Shown piece by piece: positions 26,776-36,173 of a stretch of DNA of 64,000 bases (its first letter is position 1; each line of letters starts with the position of its first letter). A program made the position numbers and the translations under genes. The notes under the pieces are model-generated. The model did no database searches and was not told the origin of the DNA. It saw only the letters and a list, made by a program, of their open reading frames with translations. The DNA comes from Halalkalibacillus sediminis. GTDB lineage: Bacteria > Bacillota > Bacilli > Bacillales > Alkalibacillaceae. The stretch covers positions 554,654 to 618,653 of the forward strand of contig NZ_PJNH01000002.1 of assembly GCF_002844535.1 (NCBI RefSeq). The letters run 5' to 3'.

Positions 26776-28293
26776 TTAATCTATCATAAATCTTAAAGAA
26801 AATTCCTCTCCGCTGATCCGTTTAAATAACTCATTATACTTATATCTTCCTGAAGGTTTAATGACTTCATTCAATAAGAACTCACCAAAAGCTTTCGGGT
26901 AGTCCATAATTTCCCCACCAGTTCTCTCCTTGAATACTTGTTTCAGCATTTCGCAAGTGACGTCGCCCATGAAGTAGTTATGCATATATATTGGGTGTGT
27001 AGTGAAATGAATAATGAAGGCCCATGGTGGTGCTTCTCCAAATGGATCTTCTTGTAAGACTTCCTTATGGTTCTTCCAATACAACTCATATATATCATCT
27101 AGTGATTGTATGTCATTTTTATAAAGGCTGTGGTCGAAGAAGATTCTTCCAATGCTACGTAGGGCATTGAGTTTGCTGTATTCTTTTAACTCTTGGAATT
27201 CCTGTTCAGCTTGGTCAGGGTCTTCGAAGAATTTCTCAAAGAAACTGCGGCTATATAAGAAACTCTGAAATAAATTCGCGATGCCTTCACTGACGATACC
27301 ACTAATTCCATTATTCAAAATGAGTTCATTTGGGTCGTTCAAGAAAGAATGTGCTCCGTGGCCAGATTCATGAAGTAGTACGCCGTATTCATAGTACCTA
27401 TTTTTAACATTTGCCAAAATACGGGAGTCTTTACCAGTCTCAACAGGGAAATTATAACCCCATTCAGATTTATTGTTTCTTGGGAAGATGTCGTAAGTAA
27501 TATTCATGCCTGCAAGATCGATTCCGAAGCGGTTAAATAATTCGGTTAAATGCTCGTGGTATTCTGACATGTCCACCGTTTGGTTTAGTGAAGGTGCAAT
27601 CTTAGATTGAATATAAGATTCATCCCAGGGCATGATTTCGCTTTCCCCTAAAAATTTCTGAGCATATTTTTGTCTTCCTTCTTTCATTTTAGGGAGGAGT
27701 TCATGCAGTTCGTCGAGCCAACTATCGAAAGTATCAGGATTAAGTTCGTTTGCTTCTAGTTTATAAGCTACATAATCTTTCGCACCATATTTTTCAGCGA
27801 ATTCTTTACGCAGTTGGACAAGTTCAACAAAACCTGATTCGACCATCAATTCATTAATCTGGTTCCTTGCAAAATAAGCACGCTTTCGTTTCTCACGATC
27901 AGGATCCATGCTAAGTACTTGGCTTAATTCTACAGCGGATACTTCCTTTCCATCTAGTTTGTAACGGAATGTATTCAAAATCTTTGAAAGCTCATTGGTC
28001 TTCTCTTGAATTTTTACATTCAGTTCATTGAGCTCATCTGATAGGTGAAAGGGTTTAAAGCTGTTATACATGATTTCTGCTTTTCGTGCTTCTTCAGCAG
28101 GTAAATCCTTTCTTTTATATGTATCAATTGCCTCGAATTTGGACTGGTCCTTCAGAATCTCCATTATGTTATGATATTGGTCTTTTACTCCGAAGTCGTC
28201 TCCAGTAGTAAATAATGCCCAATTCAATTTACTGTATTTAACTTGTTCTTGATGTAGTTCTTTTGCAATGGATTGAATCGTTTCACTGTTCAT
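26776..28293 (-). CDS. M3 family metallopeptidase (thimet oligopeptidase / PepF-like)
   Basis: A 505-residue zinc peptidase. The HExxH site is in LLHESGHGAHSF (about residues 307-318), and the third ligand Glu lies in SGIVSEGIANLFQSF. Members cleave short cytosolic peptides. It is shorter than classical PepF (about 600 residues) and belongs to a compact M3 group, so it may not be a pepF orthologue. ATG follows GGAGGT. It has no operon partner: the neighbours on both sides lie on the other strand. Confidence 0.88.
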   Translation of the reverse strand: MNSETIQSIAKELHQEQVKYSKLNWALFTTGDDFGVKDQYHNIMEILKDQSKFEAIDTYKRKDLPAEEARKAEIMYNSFKPFHLSDELNELNVKIQEKTNELSKILNTFRYKLDGKEVSAVELSQVLSMDPDREKRKRAYFARNQINELMVESGFVELVQLRKEFAEKYGAKDYVAYKLEANELNPDTFDSWLDELHELLPKMKEGRQKYAQKFLGESEIMPWDESYIQSKIAPSLNQTVDMSEYHEHLTELFNRFGIDLAGMNITYDIFPRNNKSEWGYNFPVETGKDSRILANVKNRYYEYGVLLHESGHGAHSFLNDPNELILNNGISGIVSEGIANLFQSFLYSRSFFEKFFEDPDQAEQEFQELKEYSKLNALRSIGRIFFDHSLYKNDIQSLDDIYELYWKNHKEVLQEDPFGEAPPWAFIIHFTTHPIYMHNYFMGDVTCEMLKQVFKERTGGEIMDYPKAFGEFLLNEVIKPSGRYKYNELFKRISGEEFSLRFMID

Positions 28294-28561
28294 CTAATAC
28301 CTCCAATTTTCTGATAATTTCATCGTATCAAAAATGGAAGGAGTAGGAAAGAATTTATTTAGGAATGCGAACTAAATTCCATGACTTAGCTATTTAAAGT
28401 TTCTAATTGGTTCGGGTGAAAAATTGATAGATTTAAGGCGATTTCACAATACCATCGGGTAAAAAGTCTGAATTTACAAAAAGTAGTGAAATTACTCAAA
28501 AATACCTACAACATGTATGTTATATTTGGAATTGAATACTACATATGGAGGTATTAAACAG

Positions 28562-30298
28562 ATGAAAAACTATTTCATGAAAAGTGTCATGATGGTTATG
28601 ACTCTAGCAATTGTCATTCCATTAGGTAGTTTACAAGCAGAAGAGGATTTAGTAGATGTACAGTTACAGGGATTAAATGACTGGCATGGACAAATCGATT
28701 ATGAGGGTTATGATGAAGATTTTGATGGAGATGGTGAAGAAGATCCTGCCGGTAGGGCTGATTACTTAGCTGCATATTTGGACGAGTACAAGGAGGATCA
28801 TGGAAATACATTACGTGTTCACGCCGGTGACATGATTGGTGGTAGCCCATTGATCGCAGCCTCCTTCCAAGACGAACCAGTTGTTGAAATCATGGAAGCG
28901 ATGAATATGGATGTGGGTACTGTTGGGAACCACGAATTTGACGAAGGAGTAGATGAACTTCTTCGAATGGTTAATGGAGGAGAGCATCCTGATGGTACAG
29001 AAGGGTATGATGGGATGGACTTCCCTATGGTTGCAGCAAATGTAATTTATAAGGATACTGAAGAACTAATTTTTGATCCTTATACCATTGAAGAAGTTGG
29101 TGGAGAGAAAATAGGTTTCATTGGAGTTGCGACTACGGAAACTCCGAATATGATTATTCAAGATGGTAACGAAAACCTTGCATTTACGGATGAGGCAGAA
29201 GCCATTAACGAATATGTCCCAGAGTTGCAAGAGCAAGGAGTAAAAGCTATCGTCGTGTTAGCTCATAATCCTGCTAGACAGGATGGTGATGTTATAACAG
29301 GTGACGCAGCAGATATAGCAAATTCTGTTGATGATGAAGTAGATGTGATTTTTGCAGGTCATAATCATGTGTATAACAATGGATATGTTGATGACAAGCT
29401 AATCGTTCAAGCATATGATTATGGAACTGCATTTTCGGATGTTGATTTGAAAATAGATCCTGAAACAGGTGATATCGTAGAGAAAACAGCTGAAATTGTT
29501 AAGGTTGACCAATCACAAGTCGAGCCGGATGAAGAAGTAGCTGCAATTTTAGCAAAATATGAAGAAAAAGTAGATGAGATTAAAAATGATGTTATAGGTG
29601 AAGCTGCATTTGATCTAGAGGGTGGTTACCCAACTCGCGGAGAAATTGGAGACAATGCGCTAGGTAACTTGATAGCTGATGGAATGGTCGAAGCGATGGA
29701 TTCCGATTTTGCATTAATGAACGGTGGGGGAATCCGTGCTGATATTCAAGAGGGGACTATCACATATGGAGATGCGTTTACTGTTCAACCATTCGGTAAT
29801 GTACTTAGTAAAGTGGAAATGACAGGTGCAGCTCTTGAAGACGTATTAAATAAACAGATTTCTGCTGAATACGGACCGGATTATAGCGTGTCAGGCTTCG
29901 CTTATACTTGGCAAGACGAGACGCAAGAGGTAGTGGATATCATTTTACCTGACGGCTCAGAGATTGACCCAAATGAAACTTATACTGTTGTGGTCAATAA
30001 TTATATGTATGGTAACGCAGAAAGTGGCATAGCTGAACTTTCAAGCAATATGGAAGTTGGGCCAGTAGACTTGGATGCTACGGTCGAATTTATCGAATCT
30101 TTTGAAGAACCAATCGCCTATGAAGCTGAAGGAAGAATTTCAGAAGTTGAACCGAAAGAAGAATATGATTTACCAGTCGATGGCACACCTGCATCAGATC
30201 GTGCTAAGGAAAGATTACAAGAATTAGCTGAGAAAGGTGTCTTCGATCAAAAGAACAAGGGCAAGAATTCTAAGCCTGATCACGCACAAGGTAAATAA
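28562..30298 (+). CDS. Secreted 5'-nucleotidase / UDP-sugar hydrolase family phosphoesterase
   Basis: A 578-residue exported enzyme. The signal peptide covers about residues 1-27. The metallophosphatase domain has LNDWHGQ, HAGDMIGGS, GNHEFDEG, AHNPA and GHNHV metal-site motifs. The C-terminal 5'-nucleotidase domain has MNGGGIRADI and QPFGN. It lacks an LPxTG motif or membrane anchor and ends in a basic Lys/Asn-rich tail, so it is probably released or wall-associated. It should take phosphate from extracellular nucleotides. The surface is strongly acidic. ATG 28562 follows GGAGGT; the frame upstream is unsupported. Confidence 0.92.
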   Translation: MKNYFMKSVMMVMTLAIVIPLGSLQAEEDLVDVQLQGLNDWHGQIDYEGYDEDFDGDGEEDPAGRADYLAAYLDEYKEDHGNTLRVHAGDMIGGSPLIAASFQDEPVVEIMEAMNMDVGTVGNHEFDEGVDELLRMVNGGEHPDGTEGYDGMDFPMVAANVIYKDTEELIFDPYTIEEVGGEKIGFIGVATTETPNMIIQDGNENLAFTDEAEAINEYVPELQEQGVKAIVVLAHNPARQDGDVITGDAADIANSVDDEVDVIFAGHNHVYNNGYVDDKLIVQAYDYGTAFSDVDLKIDPETGDIVEKTAEIVKVDQSQVEPDEEVAAILAKYEEKVDEIKNDVIGEAAFDLEGGYPTRGEIGDNALGNLIADGMVEAMDSDFALMNGGGIRADIQEGTITYGDAFTVQPFGNVLSKVEMTGAALEDVLNKQISAEYGPDYSVSGFAYTWQDETQEVVDIILPDGSEIDPNETYTVVVNNYMYGNAESGIAELSSNMEVGPVDLDATVEFIESFEEPIAYEAEGRISEVEPKEEYDLPVDGTPASDRAKERLQELAEKGVFDQKNKGKNSKPDHAQGK

Positions 30299-30307
30299 TT
30301 AATCATT

Positions 30308-30341
30308 AAAAACAGACTCTTCATTGAGTCTGTTTTTTTTC
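30308..30341 (+). terminator. Terminator after the 5'-nucleotidase gene
   Basis: AACAGACTC/GAGTCTGTT stem, loop TTCATT, followed by a long T-run. Confidence 0.9.
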
Positions 30342-30345
30342 TGTC

Positions 30346-30747
30346 TTAATACGCTTTTTCCATTAGGAACATATTACTGGCCGGTTGTTTCGGGCGCAGG
30401 ATATTTCGATTAGAATCTGAAGAGAAGTTTTCTAATACTCGCTCTACTTCTTCTTTTTTGTGATCCGCTCTTAAGAATTGTTGTATTTGAGATAAAGCTT
30501 CGCGTATTGTCTCTTTCTGTTTGATTTCTATTGTATAAATGTAAGTCGGTTGACCAGAAATCATCATTTTTTTACTTGAAAGACTTCCGGATAAAAGAGA
30601 TTGAATGAATACGAGCATCTTCAAATCAGATGAAGTTATTGCGATAACTGGATTGCGTTTCCCCTTAGAGTCTATATTTTTAAATGAAATCGTGCCTTCT
30701 CCGTCAATGATGCCTGCCACATATGCAGCTTCCCATGATTTCAACAT
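30346..30747 (-). CDS. Free-standing LAGLIDADG homing-endonuclease-like protein
   Basis: A 133-residue protein with one LAGLIDADG motif near the N terminus (YVAGIIDGEGTISF, about residues 9-22). Single-motif proteins of this size act as homodimers. The acidic residue of the motif (Asp in IIDGEG) is kept, so cleavage activity is possible. It is not inside an intron or intein: intact unrelated genes lie on both sides. ATG 30747 has AAAGGGG ten bases upstream; a longer frame to 30810 lacks a ribosome site. It may be a solitary selfish gene or one adopted for regulation. Confidence 0.75.
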   Translation of the reverse strand: MLKSWEAAYVAGIIDGEGTISFKNIDSKGKRNPVIAITSSDLKMLVFIQSLLSGSLSSKKMMISGQPTYIYTIEIKQKETIREALSQIQQFLRADHKKEEVERVLENFSSDSNRNILRPKQPASNMFLMEKAY

Positions 30748-30846
30748 ATTTTGTCGTCCCCTTTCAGGATGATATAGATAAAGTATACATCTAATCCGAT
30801 AAAAGAACAAGTGTTCGCATTAAGTTTTTTTGCCAATCGATGAGAA

Positions 30847-30875
30847 AATAAAAAGGCTTCTCACTACGAAGCCTT
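30847..30875 (-). terminator. Terminator overlapping the stop codon of the EamA gene
   Basis: On the minus strand AAAGGCTTC/GAAGCCTTT brackets the TAG stop and runs into TTTATTTTC. Confidence 0.8.
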
Positions 30876-31763
30876 TGAAATAAGTGGTGATCGCTTGACC
30901 TTTTTTGCGGGTCGATTGGTTAAGTAGATCCCTGCAAATATAATAAACATTCCTAATAATAAGTTGCTAGTGATCGGTTCATTCAGTAGGACATAGCCCC
31001 AGATCATCGCACTTACAGGAACAATGTAAGTAACGGTCGTTGCAAACTCCGGAGAGCCTTCTGTCATCATATAATAGTAAATGACATGGGCAATTCCTGA
31101 TCCAAATACACCTAATCCGATGAGGGCCCCGATTGTGCCCCAATCAAACTCAGAGACTGCTGGAACATCCCCGACCATAAAGCCTCCTGCTAAAGCGGAT
31201 AAAGAAGCAATCAATAACGTGACGGCGGTCATCAAAAATAAATCTACGCCCACAACGAAACGCTTCGTATATTGTGAACCGAAGCCATAGCACAGAGTAG
31301 CTAATATCATCGTTCCGATTCCGATAAAGTCACTGCCTAGAAGGGCACCCACTTCGAAGTTCATCAGTACAAGAATTCCCACGAACCCTGTGATAATTCC
31401 GATCCATTGTTTTTTAGCTAAAATCTTTCCAAACAATAAAAATCCGATAAAACCAGTAGCAATCGGAGTCAATGCATTAATTACTGATGCGCTACTACTG
31501 TTGATCACGGTTTCACTCCAGGCAATCAGACCCCAAGGAAGTGCAGCATTAAAAATACCTACGATGATTAAATGTTTCCACGGTAGGTTGAAGTTGATTT
31601 TTCTGCGACGGGCCCATATGAATGGAATCAAAACAAGTGCGCCTAATAGACACCGTAAAAATACCATTCCGAATATCCCTGCCGGCTCGATCAGTACTTT
31701 AATAAAAACAAAAGAAAGCCCCCAAATAAGGCTGAGGCTGAATAAAGCTATGTATAATTTCAT
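30864..31763 (-). CDS. EamA family (DMT superfamily) transporter
   Basis: A 299-residue protein with ten predicted membrane helices built from two EamA repeats. The first starts at LSLIWGLSFVFIKVLIEPAGIFGMVFLR and the second near IGIGTMILATLCYGFGSQYTKR. Family members export or import metabolites, often amino acids or their analogues. The substrate here is unknown. ATG follows GGAGTG, and the gene stands alone with its own terminator. Confidence 0.9.
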   Translation of the reverse strand: MKLYIALFSLSLIWGLSFVFIKVLIEPAGIFGMVFLRCLLGALVLIPFIWARRRKINFNLPWKHLIIVGIFNAALPWGLIAWSETVINSSSASVINALTPIATGFIGFLLFGKILAKKQWIGIITGFVGILVLMNFEVGALLGSDFIGIGTMILATLCYGFGSQYTKRFVVGVDLFLMTAVTLLIASLSALAGGFMVGDVPAVSEFDWGTIGALIGLGVFGSGIAHVIYYYMMTEGSPEFATTVTYIVPVSAMIWGYVLLNEPITSNLLLGMFIIFAGIYLTNRPAKKVKRSPLISKAS

Positions 31764-31972
31764 TTTTTACACTCCAAATCTTACGAGGTCTATCTGTCAT
31801 TATAGACCTCCAATGTCTAAATGAACAGAGACTAATAACTGACTTGGTTTTTTTTAGCTAGATGTAAACTCTTCAAGTTCTTTCAGCACCAAATCCATAT
31901 GCATGTATCATATTATATTTTTCGAAAAGGATAATAATAGAACTTAAATTCCGATTTGAAAGAGGATGACGC

Positions 31973-32935
31973 ATGAAATTCATTCAATTTTTAAAACAAG
32001 GAAATACATCTTCTGCAGTTTCAGCTCTTGGGAATGTCCTTATAGCCATTGTCAAAGGTATTGCTGCATTTATTACTGGTAGTGGTGCTATGTTCGCAAC
32101 AATGGTTCACTCGATAGCTGATGCCATTAACCAAGGTATGGTCTTTTTCGGGAGTGCTCTAGCTGAAAAAGAACCGACTAAGAGATTCCCTTCTGGTTTT
32201 GGGCGAGTGGTGAACCTATTTGTGTTACTTGCAGTAATCGTCATTTCAATTATGGCTTATGAAACCATTCTCAAGGGATGGGAAATCATTCAAGATCCAG
32301 AGGAATCCTCGCGATTTTGGCTAAATGTCATCGTATTGATCGTGTCGATTGGAATCGATGGGTCGGTTTTAGTTAAGGTTATGCTGGAGATCGTCAAGGA
32401 GTCACATACGAAAGTTCGAGGGTTGAACTTCATTCCTGAGTCTTTTAAAAATATATCTTATGCATCACCGCCGACTCGCCTTGTATTTTATGAAGATATC
32501 GTTGCGACATTTGGAGGCTTCTTAGCTCTTGTCACAGTCATCGTGTCGCAGGTAACAGGTAATTATATTTTTGATGGAATCGGTACGATATTGATCGGGG
32601 TTCTGTTAGTCGGCATCGCGATTAAAATAGGGTACGAAAATACGATTGGTTTGATTGGTGTAGCAGCTCCTAAACGTGTGGAAGATAAGGTTGTTAACAT
32701 GATATTGGACGATCATGATGTAGTAGACATTCGTAGGATGCGTATTTTACAAGAGGGTAAAAATTATCATGTTGAATCCTATATTGAGCTGAGGAAAGGG
32801 TTGTCGCTGGAAGAAGCTGATGACATAAAGTTCCGAGTAATTGAGGCCTTGATGGAGGATCCTGACGTGGATGACGTTACTTTAGGTATTATAGAAACGG
32901 ATGAAATTCAGCATTGGAAACGTACTGAAAAATAA
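31973..32935 (+). CDS. Cation diffusion facilitator (CDF) family metal transporter
   Basis: A 320-residue protein with about six membrane helices in the first 215 residues, including the metal-site helix HSIADAINQ (second helix), and a cytoplasmic C-terminal domain with the ferredoxin-like fold typical of CDF proteins. These export Zn, Mn, Co or Fe by proton exchange. In the second metal-site helix I read VFYEDIVATFGG, so the ligand set differs from the common HxxxD/DxxxD pattern and the metal is uncertain. AGAGG precedes the ATG. No metal regulator is adjacent. Confidence 0.87.
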   Translation: MKFIQFLKQGNTSSAVSALGNVLIAIVKGIAAFITGSGAMFATMVHSIADAINQGMVFFGSALAEKEPTKRFPSGFGRVVNLFVLLAVIVISIMAYETILKGWEIIQDPEESSRFWLNVIVLIVSIGIDGSVLVKVMLEIVKESHTKVRGLNFIPESFKNISYASPPTRLVFYEDIVATFGGFLALVTVIVSQVTGNYIFDGIGTILIGVLLVGIAIKIGYENTIGLIGVAAPKRVEDKVVNMILDDHDVVDIRRMRILQEGKNYHVESYIELRKGLSLEEADDIKFRVIEALMEDPDVDDVTLGIIETDEIQHWKRTEK

Positions 32936-33011
32936 TAGCTCTAAAATTCGTCAATTACCCTCCTAAATGATATACTACAATAGGTATATTTTAAATTTGG
33001 AGGACTGTAAG

Positions 33012-34619
33012 ATGTTACAAGCAACTAATGTAAGTTTGCGATTTCCTGATCGGAAATTGTTCGAAGATGTTTCAATAAAATTCAATAAAGGAAATTGCTA
33101 CGGCTTGATCGGTGCGAATGGTGCCGGGAAGTCTACTTTCCTAAAAATATTGTCAGGAGAAATCGAACCTCAAGAAGGCCATGTATCAGCTGGTAAAGAC
33201 GAACGAATCGCGGTTTTGAAGCAGGATCACTTCGCTTATGATGAGGAAGAAGCTCTTCAAGTAGTGATGATGGGTCACCAACGCCTTTACGAAGTTATGA
33301 AAGAAAAAGATGCGATTTATTCTAAAGGTGAGTTTACCGAGGAAGATGGTATGCGTGCAGCTGAACTGGAAGGTGAGTTCGCAGAATTGAACGGTTGGGA
33401 AGCTGATGGAGACGCGGCGACTTTACTACGTGGTTTAGGTGTTGCGGATGAGCTTCACTCTAAGCGTATGGGTGATTTACCTGAGACTGAGAAAGTTAAG
33501 GTTTTACTTGCTCAGGCCTTGTTCGGAGATCCAGATATTTTACTATTGGATGAGCCAACAAACGGTTTAGACATTCAGGCTATCAGATGGTTAGAAGAGT
33601 TCTTAATCAACTTTGAAAATACGGTCATCGTCGTGTCACACGACCGTAGCTTCTTGAATAATGTATGTACGCACATTGCTGATTTAGACTTCGAAAAAAT
33701 CACGCTATACGTCGGGAACTATGACTTCTGGTATGAATCAAGCCAGTTAGCTCTTAAGATGCAACAGGAATCAAATAAGAAAAAAGAAGAGAAGATTAAG
33801 GATTTGAAGGAATTCGTTGCTCGATTCAGCGCGAACGCTTCAAAATCCCGTCAAGCAACTTCTCGTAAAAAGTTACTTGATAAGATCGAGTTGGATGATA
33901 TCAAACCATCTTCTCGTAAATACCCTTATGTTGCGTTCCAACCTGGACGTGAAATCGGTAACGACGTATTAGATGTTAAAAATTTATCTAAAACTATTGA
34001 TGGTAGAAAAGTACTCAATAACGTTAGTTTCCGCCTAGATAAGGATGATAAAATCGTTCTTCTTGGCGATGAAATGGCTAAAACAGCTTTACTTGAAATA
34101 CTGATGGGTAATATGGAGCCGGATGAAGGTACGTTCAAGTGGGGTGTAACTACTTCACAATCCTATTTCCCTAAAGATAACTCAGAGTTTTTCGAAGGAA
34201 ATGAGAAAAACTTGATCGAATGGCTTCGTCCTTATTCAACTGAGGATGAAAGTGAAACATTCTTAAGGGGTTTCCTTGGACGCATGTTATTCTCAGGAGA
34301 AGAAGTATTCAAAAAGCCAAGCGTTTTATCCGGTGGTGAAAAAGTCCGTTGTATGTTATCACGCATGATGCTTTCAAATTCGAATGTGTTATTGCTCGAT
34401 GACCCGACAAATCACTTAGACTTAGAATCGATTCAATCGTTGAACAATGGCCTTGCAAGTTTTAAAGGTTCGATTATCTTTACCTCGCATGACCACCAGT
34501 TCATTCAGACGATTGCGAATCGTATTATCGAAATCAAGGATGAAGGTATTACTGATAAAGAAATGACTTATGAAGAATACTTGGATGATGTGAAAAAGAT
34601 CGGAACACCAAGCTTATAA
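33012..34619 (+). CDS. ABC-F family ATPase (YbiT/YkpA type)
   Basis: A 535-residue soluble protein with two ATPase domains and no membrane segment. The first has Walker A GANGAGKSTF and Walker B LLLDEPTNGLD. The linker (about 245-300) is Lys/Glu-rich. The second domain has a changed Walker A (LGDEMAKTALL in place of GxxGxGKS), but signature LSGGEKVR and LLLDDPTNHLD are kept. ABC-F proteins act on the ribosome in translation. The altered second Walker A is notable but known in this subgroup as far as I recall. ATG 33012 follows GGAGG. Confidence 0.9.
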   Translation: MLQATNVSLRFPDRKLFEDVSIKFNKGNCYGLIGANGAGKSTFLKILSGEIEPQEGHVSAGKDERIAVLKQDHFAYDEEEALQVVMMGHQRLYEVMKEKDAIYSKGEFTEEDGMRAAELEGEFAELNGWEADGDAATLLRGLGVADELHSKRMGDLPETEKVKVLLAQALFGDPDILLLDEPTNGLDIQAIRWLEEFLINFENTVIVVSHDRSFLNNVCTHIADLDFEKITLYVGNYDFWYESSQLALKMQQESNKKKEEKIKDLKEFVARFSANASKSRQATSRKKLLDKIELDDIKPSSRKYPYVAFQPGREIGNDVLDVKNLSKTIDGRKVLNNVSFRLDKDDKIVLLGDEMAKTALLEILMGNMEPDEGTFKWGVTTSQSYFPKDNSEFFEGNEKNLIEWLRPYSTEDESETFLRGFLGRMLFSGEEVFKKPSVLSGGEKVRCMLSRMMLSNSNVLLLDDPTNHLDLESIQSLNNGLASFKGSIIFTSHDHQFIQTIANRIIEIKDEGITDKEMTYEEYLDDVKKIGTPSL

Positions 34620-34625
34620 AGTGAT

Positions 34626-34656
34626 AAAGCTACCTGCAGAAGCGGGTAGCTTTTTT
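34626..34656 (+). terminator. Terminator after the ABC-F gene
   Basis: AAAGCTACC/GGGTAGCTTT stem with a short loop, then a T-run. Confidence 0.85.
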
Positions 34657-34659
34657 ATA

Positions 34660-34753
34660 TACTTTAAGAATGTCTAACTTTACTAAAGGATTAAAGTATG
34701 TGAAAAACAAAGGCTTTCGCCATTAGGACTTGGCAATAAGCCAAGTTTTTCTC
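34660..34753 (+). repeat. Two-hairpin intergenic element, copy 2
   Basis: 94 bp, the same length as the copy at 4516-4609 and differing at about eight positions by my count. Both hairpin frames, TACTTTAA/TTAAAGTA and GAAAAAC-GGCTT / AAGCC-GTTTTTC, are kept. Two changes in the inner stem (TGGCAATAAGCC) weaken it. It lies directly after a terminator and about 115 bp before the RodA/FtsW gene. Confidence 0.75.
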
Positions 34754-34869
34754 TCATGATATACAAAGAACTATACACAATTATTCAAAATCGGTTCTTT
34801 TTAAGTAAAAAGTTGCTATCCAATCGTTTCCCATTTGAGTTATAGTGTATATATAGGAGCGTGTTTCGG

Positions 34870-36000
34870 TTGAGAAAGCATTTAAAAAATATAGATTATC
34901 CTTTATTTATAATAGTTCTTTTACTATCAATCGTAGGAATTGTCATGGTATATAGTGCTAGCTTCGTCTATGCTGGCATTGACCCAGATATCCAAAATCC
35001 AGCCTACTTTTTTAACCGACAGAGAATGTGGTTAGGGTTAGGTTTTGTAGTATTCTTCCTATTCAGTATTTTCCTCTCCTATAGAAGAATAGGGGAAATT
35101 GTACCGTTAATTGTACTAGGTACCTTCGGGTTACTGATAGCTGTATTCATCCCTGAAATAGGTGTCACAAGGAATGAAGCAACTCGTTGGATCGGTGCTG
35201 GCCCAATTCTAATCCAGCCGTCTGAAATAGCTAAAATAGCAATGATTTTATATTTCGCAAAGGCTTATACGAACAAACAAGACCAGCTCCATAACTTTGG
35301 AAAAGGGGTACTTCCACCTCTGATTGTAATAGGTCTAGTATTTATTTTAATTGTACTGCAGCCCGATTTAGGTACAGCTACATCCATCGTCATTGCTTGT
35401 GGGATTATTCTTCTTTTCGCAGGTATTCGTTTCAGACATATTGCAGTTTTAGGCTTAGTAGCTTTGGGCACCGTTTTTGTACTTATTAATGCTGCAGCCT
35501 ACCGTATGGAGAGGTTGACCTCGTTTATGGACCCGTTTTCTAATCCATCAGGTTCAGGTTATCAGTTGATTCATTCGCTGATAGCTATTGCATCAGGGGA
35601 AATTACAGGTGTTGGACTGGCTAATAGTGTACAGAAAGCCGGTTTTTTACCTGAGGCACATACCGATTTCATTATGGCGATTATTGCAGAGGAGCTCGGA
35701 TTTCTAGGTGTTTTATTCGTTGTCACTTTATACGCAGTATTCATGTTCAAAGGCATTCTGATTGCAAAAAGAGCCCCGGATCAATTCGGTAAATTGCTTG
35801 CTTATGGAATAACGTTTCAAATCGTTACTCAAGCGATGATCAACTTCGGTGCAGTGAACGGCTTACTTCCGATTACAGGTATTACATTACCCTTAATAAG
35901 TTACGGGGGGTCTTCACTAATTATCACCTTTGCTTTACTTGGTATATTGATGAATATCGCAGTAAAAGGAAACATAAAAAGAAGAAATCCAGTAAGTTAA
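34870..36000 (+). CDS. FtsW/RodA/SpoVE (SEDS) family peptidoglycan polymerase
   Basis: A 376-residue protein with about ten membrane helices. SEDS landmarks are IQPSEIAKIAMILYFAK, VLQPDLGTA, SGYQLIHSLIAIASG and LPEAHTDFIMAIIAEELG. These proteins polymerise lipid II glycan chains with a partner class B PBP. The features fit RodA (elongation) somewhat better than FtsW, but no partner gene is near, so no symbol is given. TTG 34870 has AGGAG ten bases upstream; the in-frame GTG 34861 is only two bases from it. A hairpin element lies in its upstream region. Confidence 0.88.
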   Translation: MRKHLKNIDYPLFIIVLLLSIVGIVMVYSASFVYAGIDPDIQNPAYFFNRQRMWLGLGFVVFFLFSIFLSYRRIGEIVPLIVLGTFGLLIAVFIPEIGVTRNEATRWIGAGPILIQPSEIAKIAMILYFAKAYTNKQDQLHNFGKGVLPPLIVIGLVFILIVLQPDLGTATSIVIACGIILLFAGIRFRHIAVLGLVALGTVFVLINAAAYRMERLTSFMDPFSNPSGSGYQLIHSLIAIASGEITGVGLANSVQKAGFLPEAHTDFIMAIIAEELGFLGVLFVVTLYAVFMFKGILIAKRAPDQFGKLLAYGITFQIVTQAMINFGAVNGLLPITGITLPLISYGGSSLIITFALLGILMNIAVKGNIKRRNPVS

Positions 36001-36034
36001 TCTCGCTTAATTATAAGCGAGATTTTATTTTTGC
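35999..36034 (+). terminator. Terminator after the SEDS gene
   Basis: AATCTCGCTT/AAGCGAGATT stem, loop AATTAT, then TTATTTTT. Confidence 0.85.
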
Positions 36035-36173
36035 TTAAGATATTGCAAATTATGTCGATAAAGTTGATATATATTAGCTTTTTAAAAAATTGTTCATATT
36101 TTACAGAATTTTAGGAAAATTTAGATATATATAGTATAATAGATTTTAATTAGGGGAATTAGGGGGATTCTTG

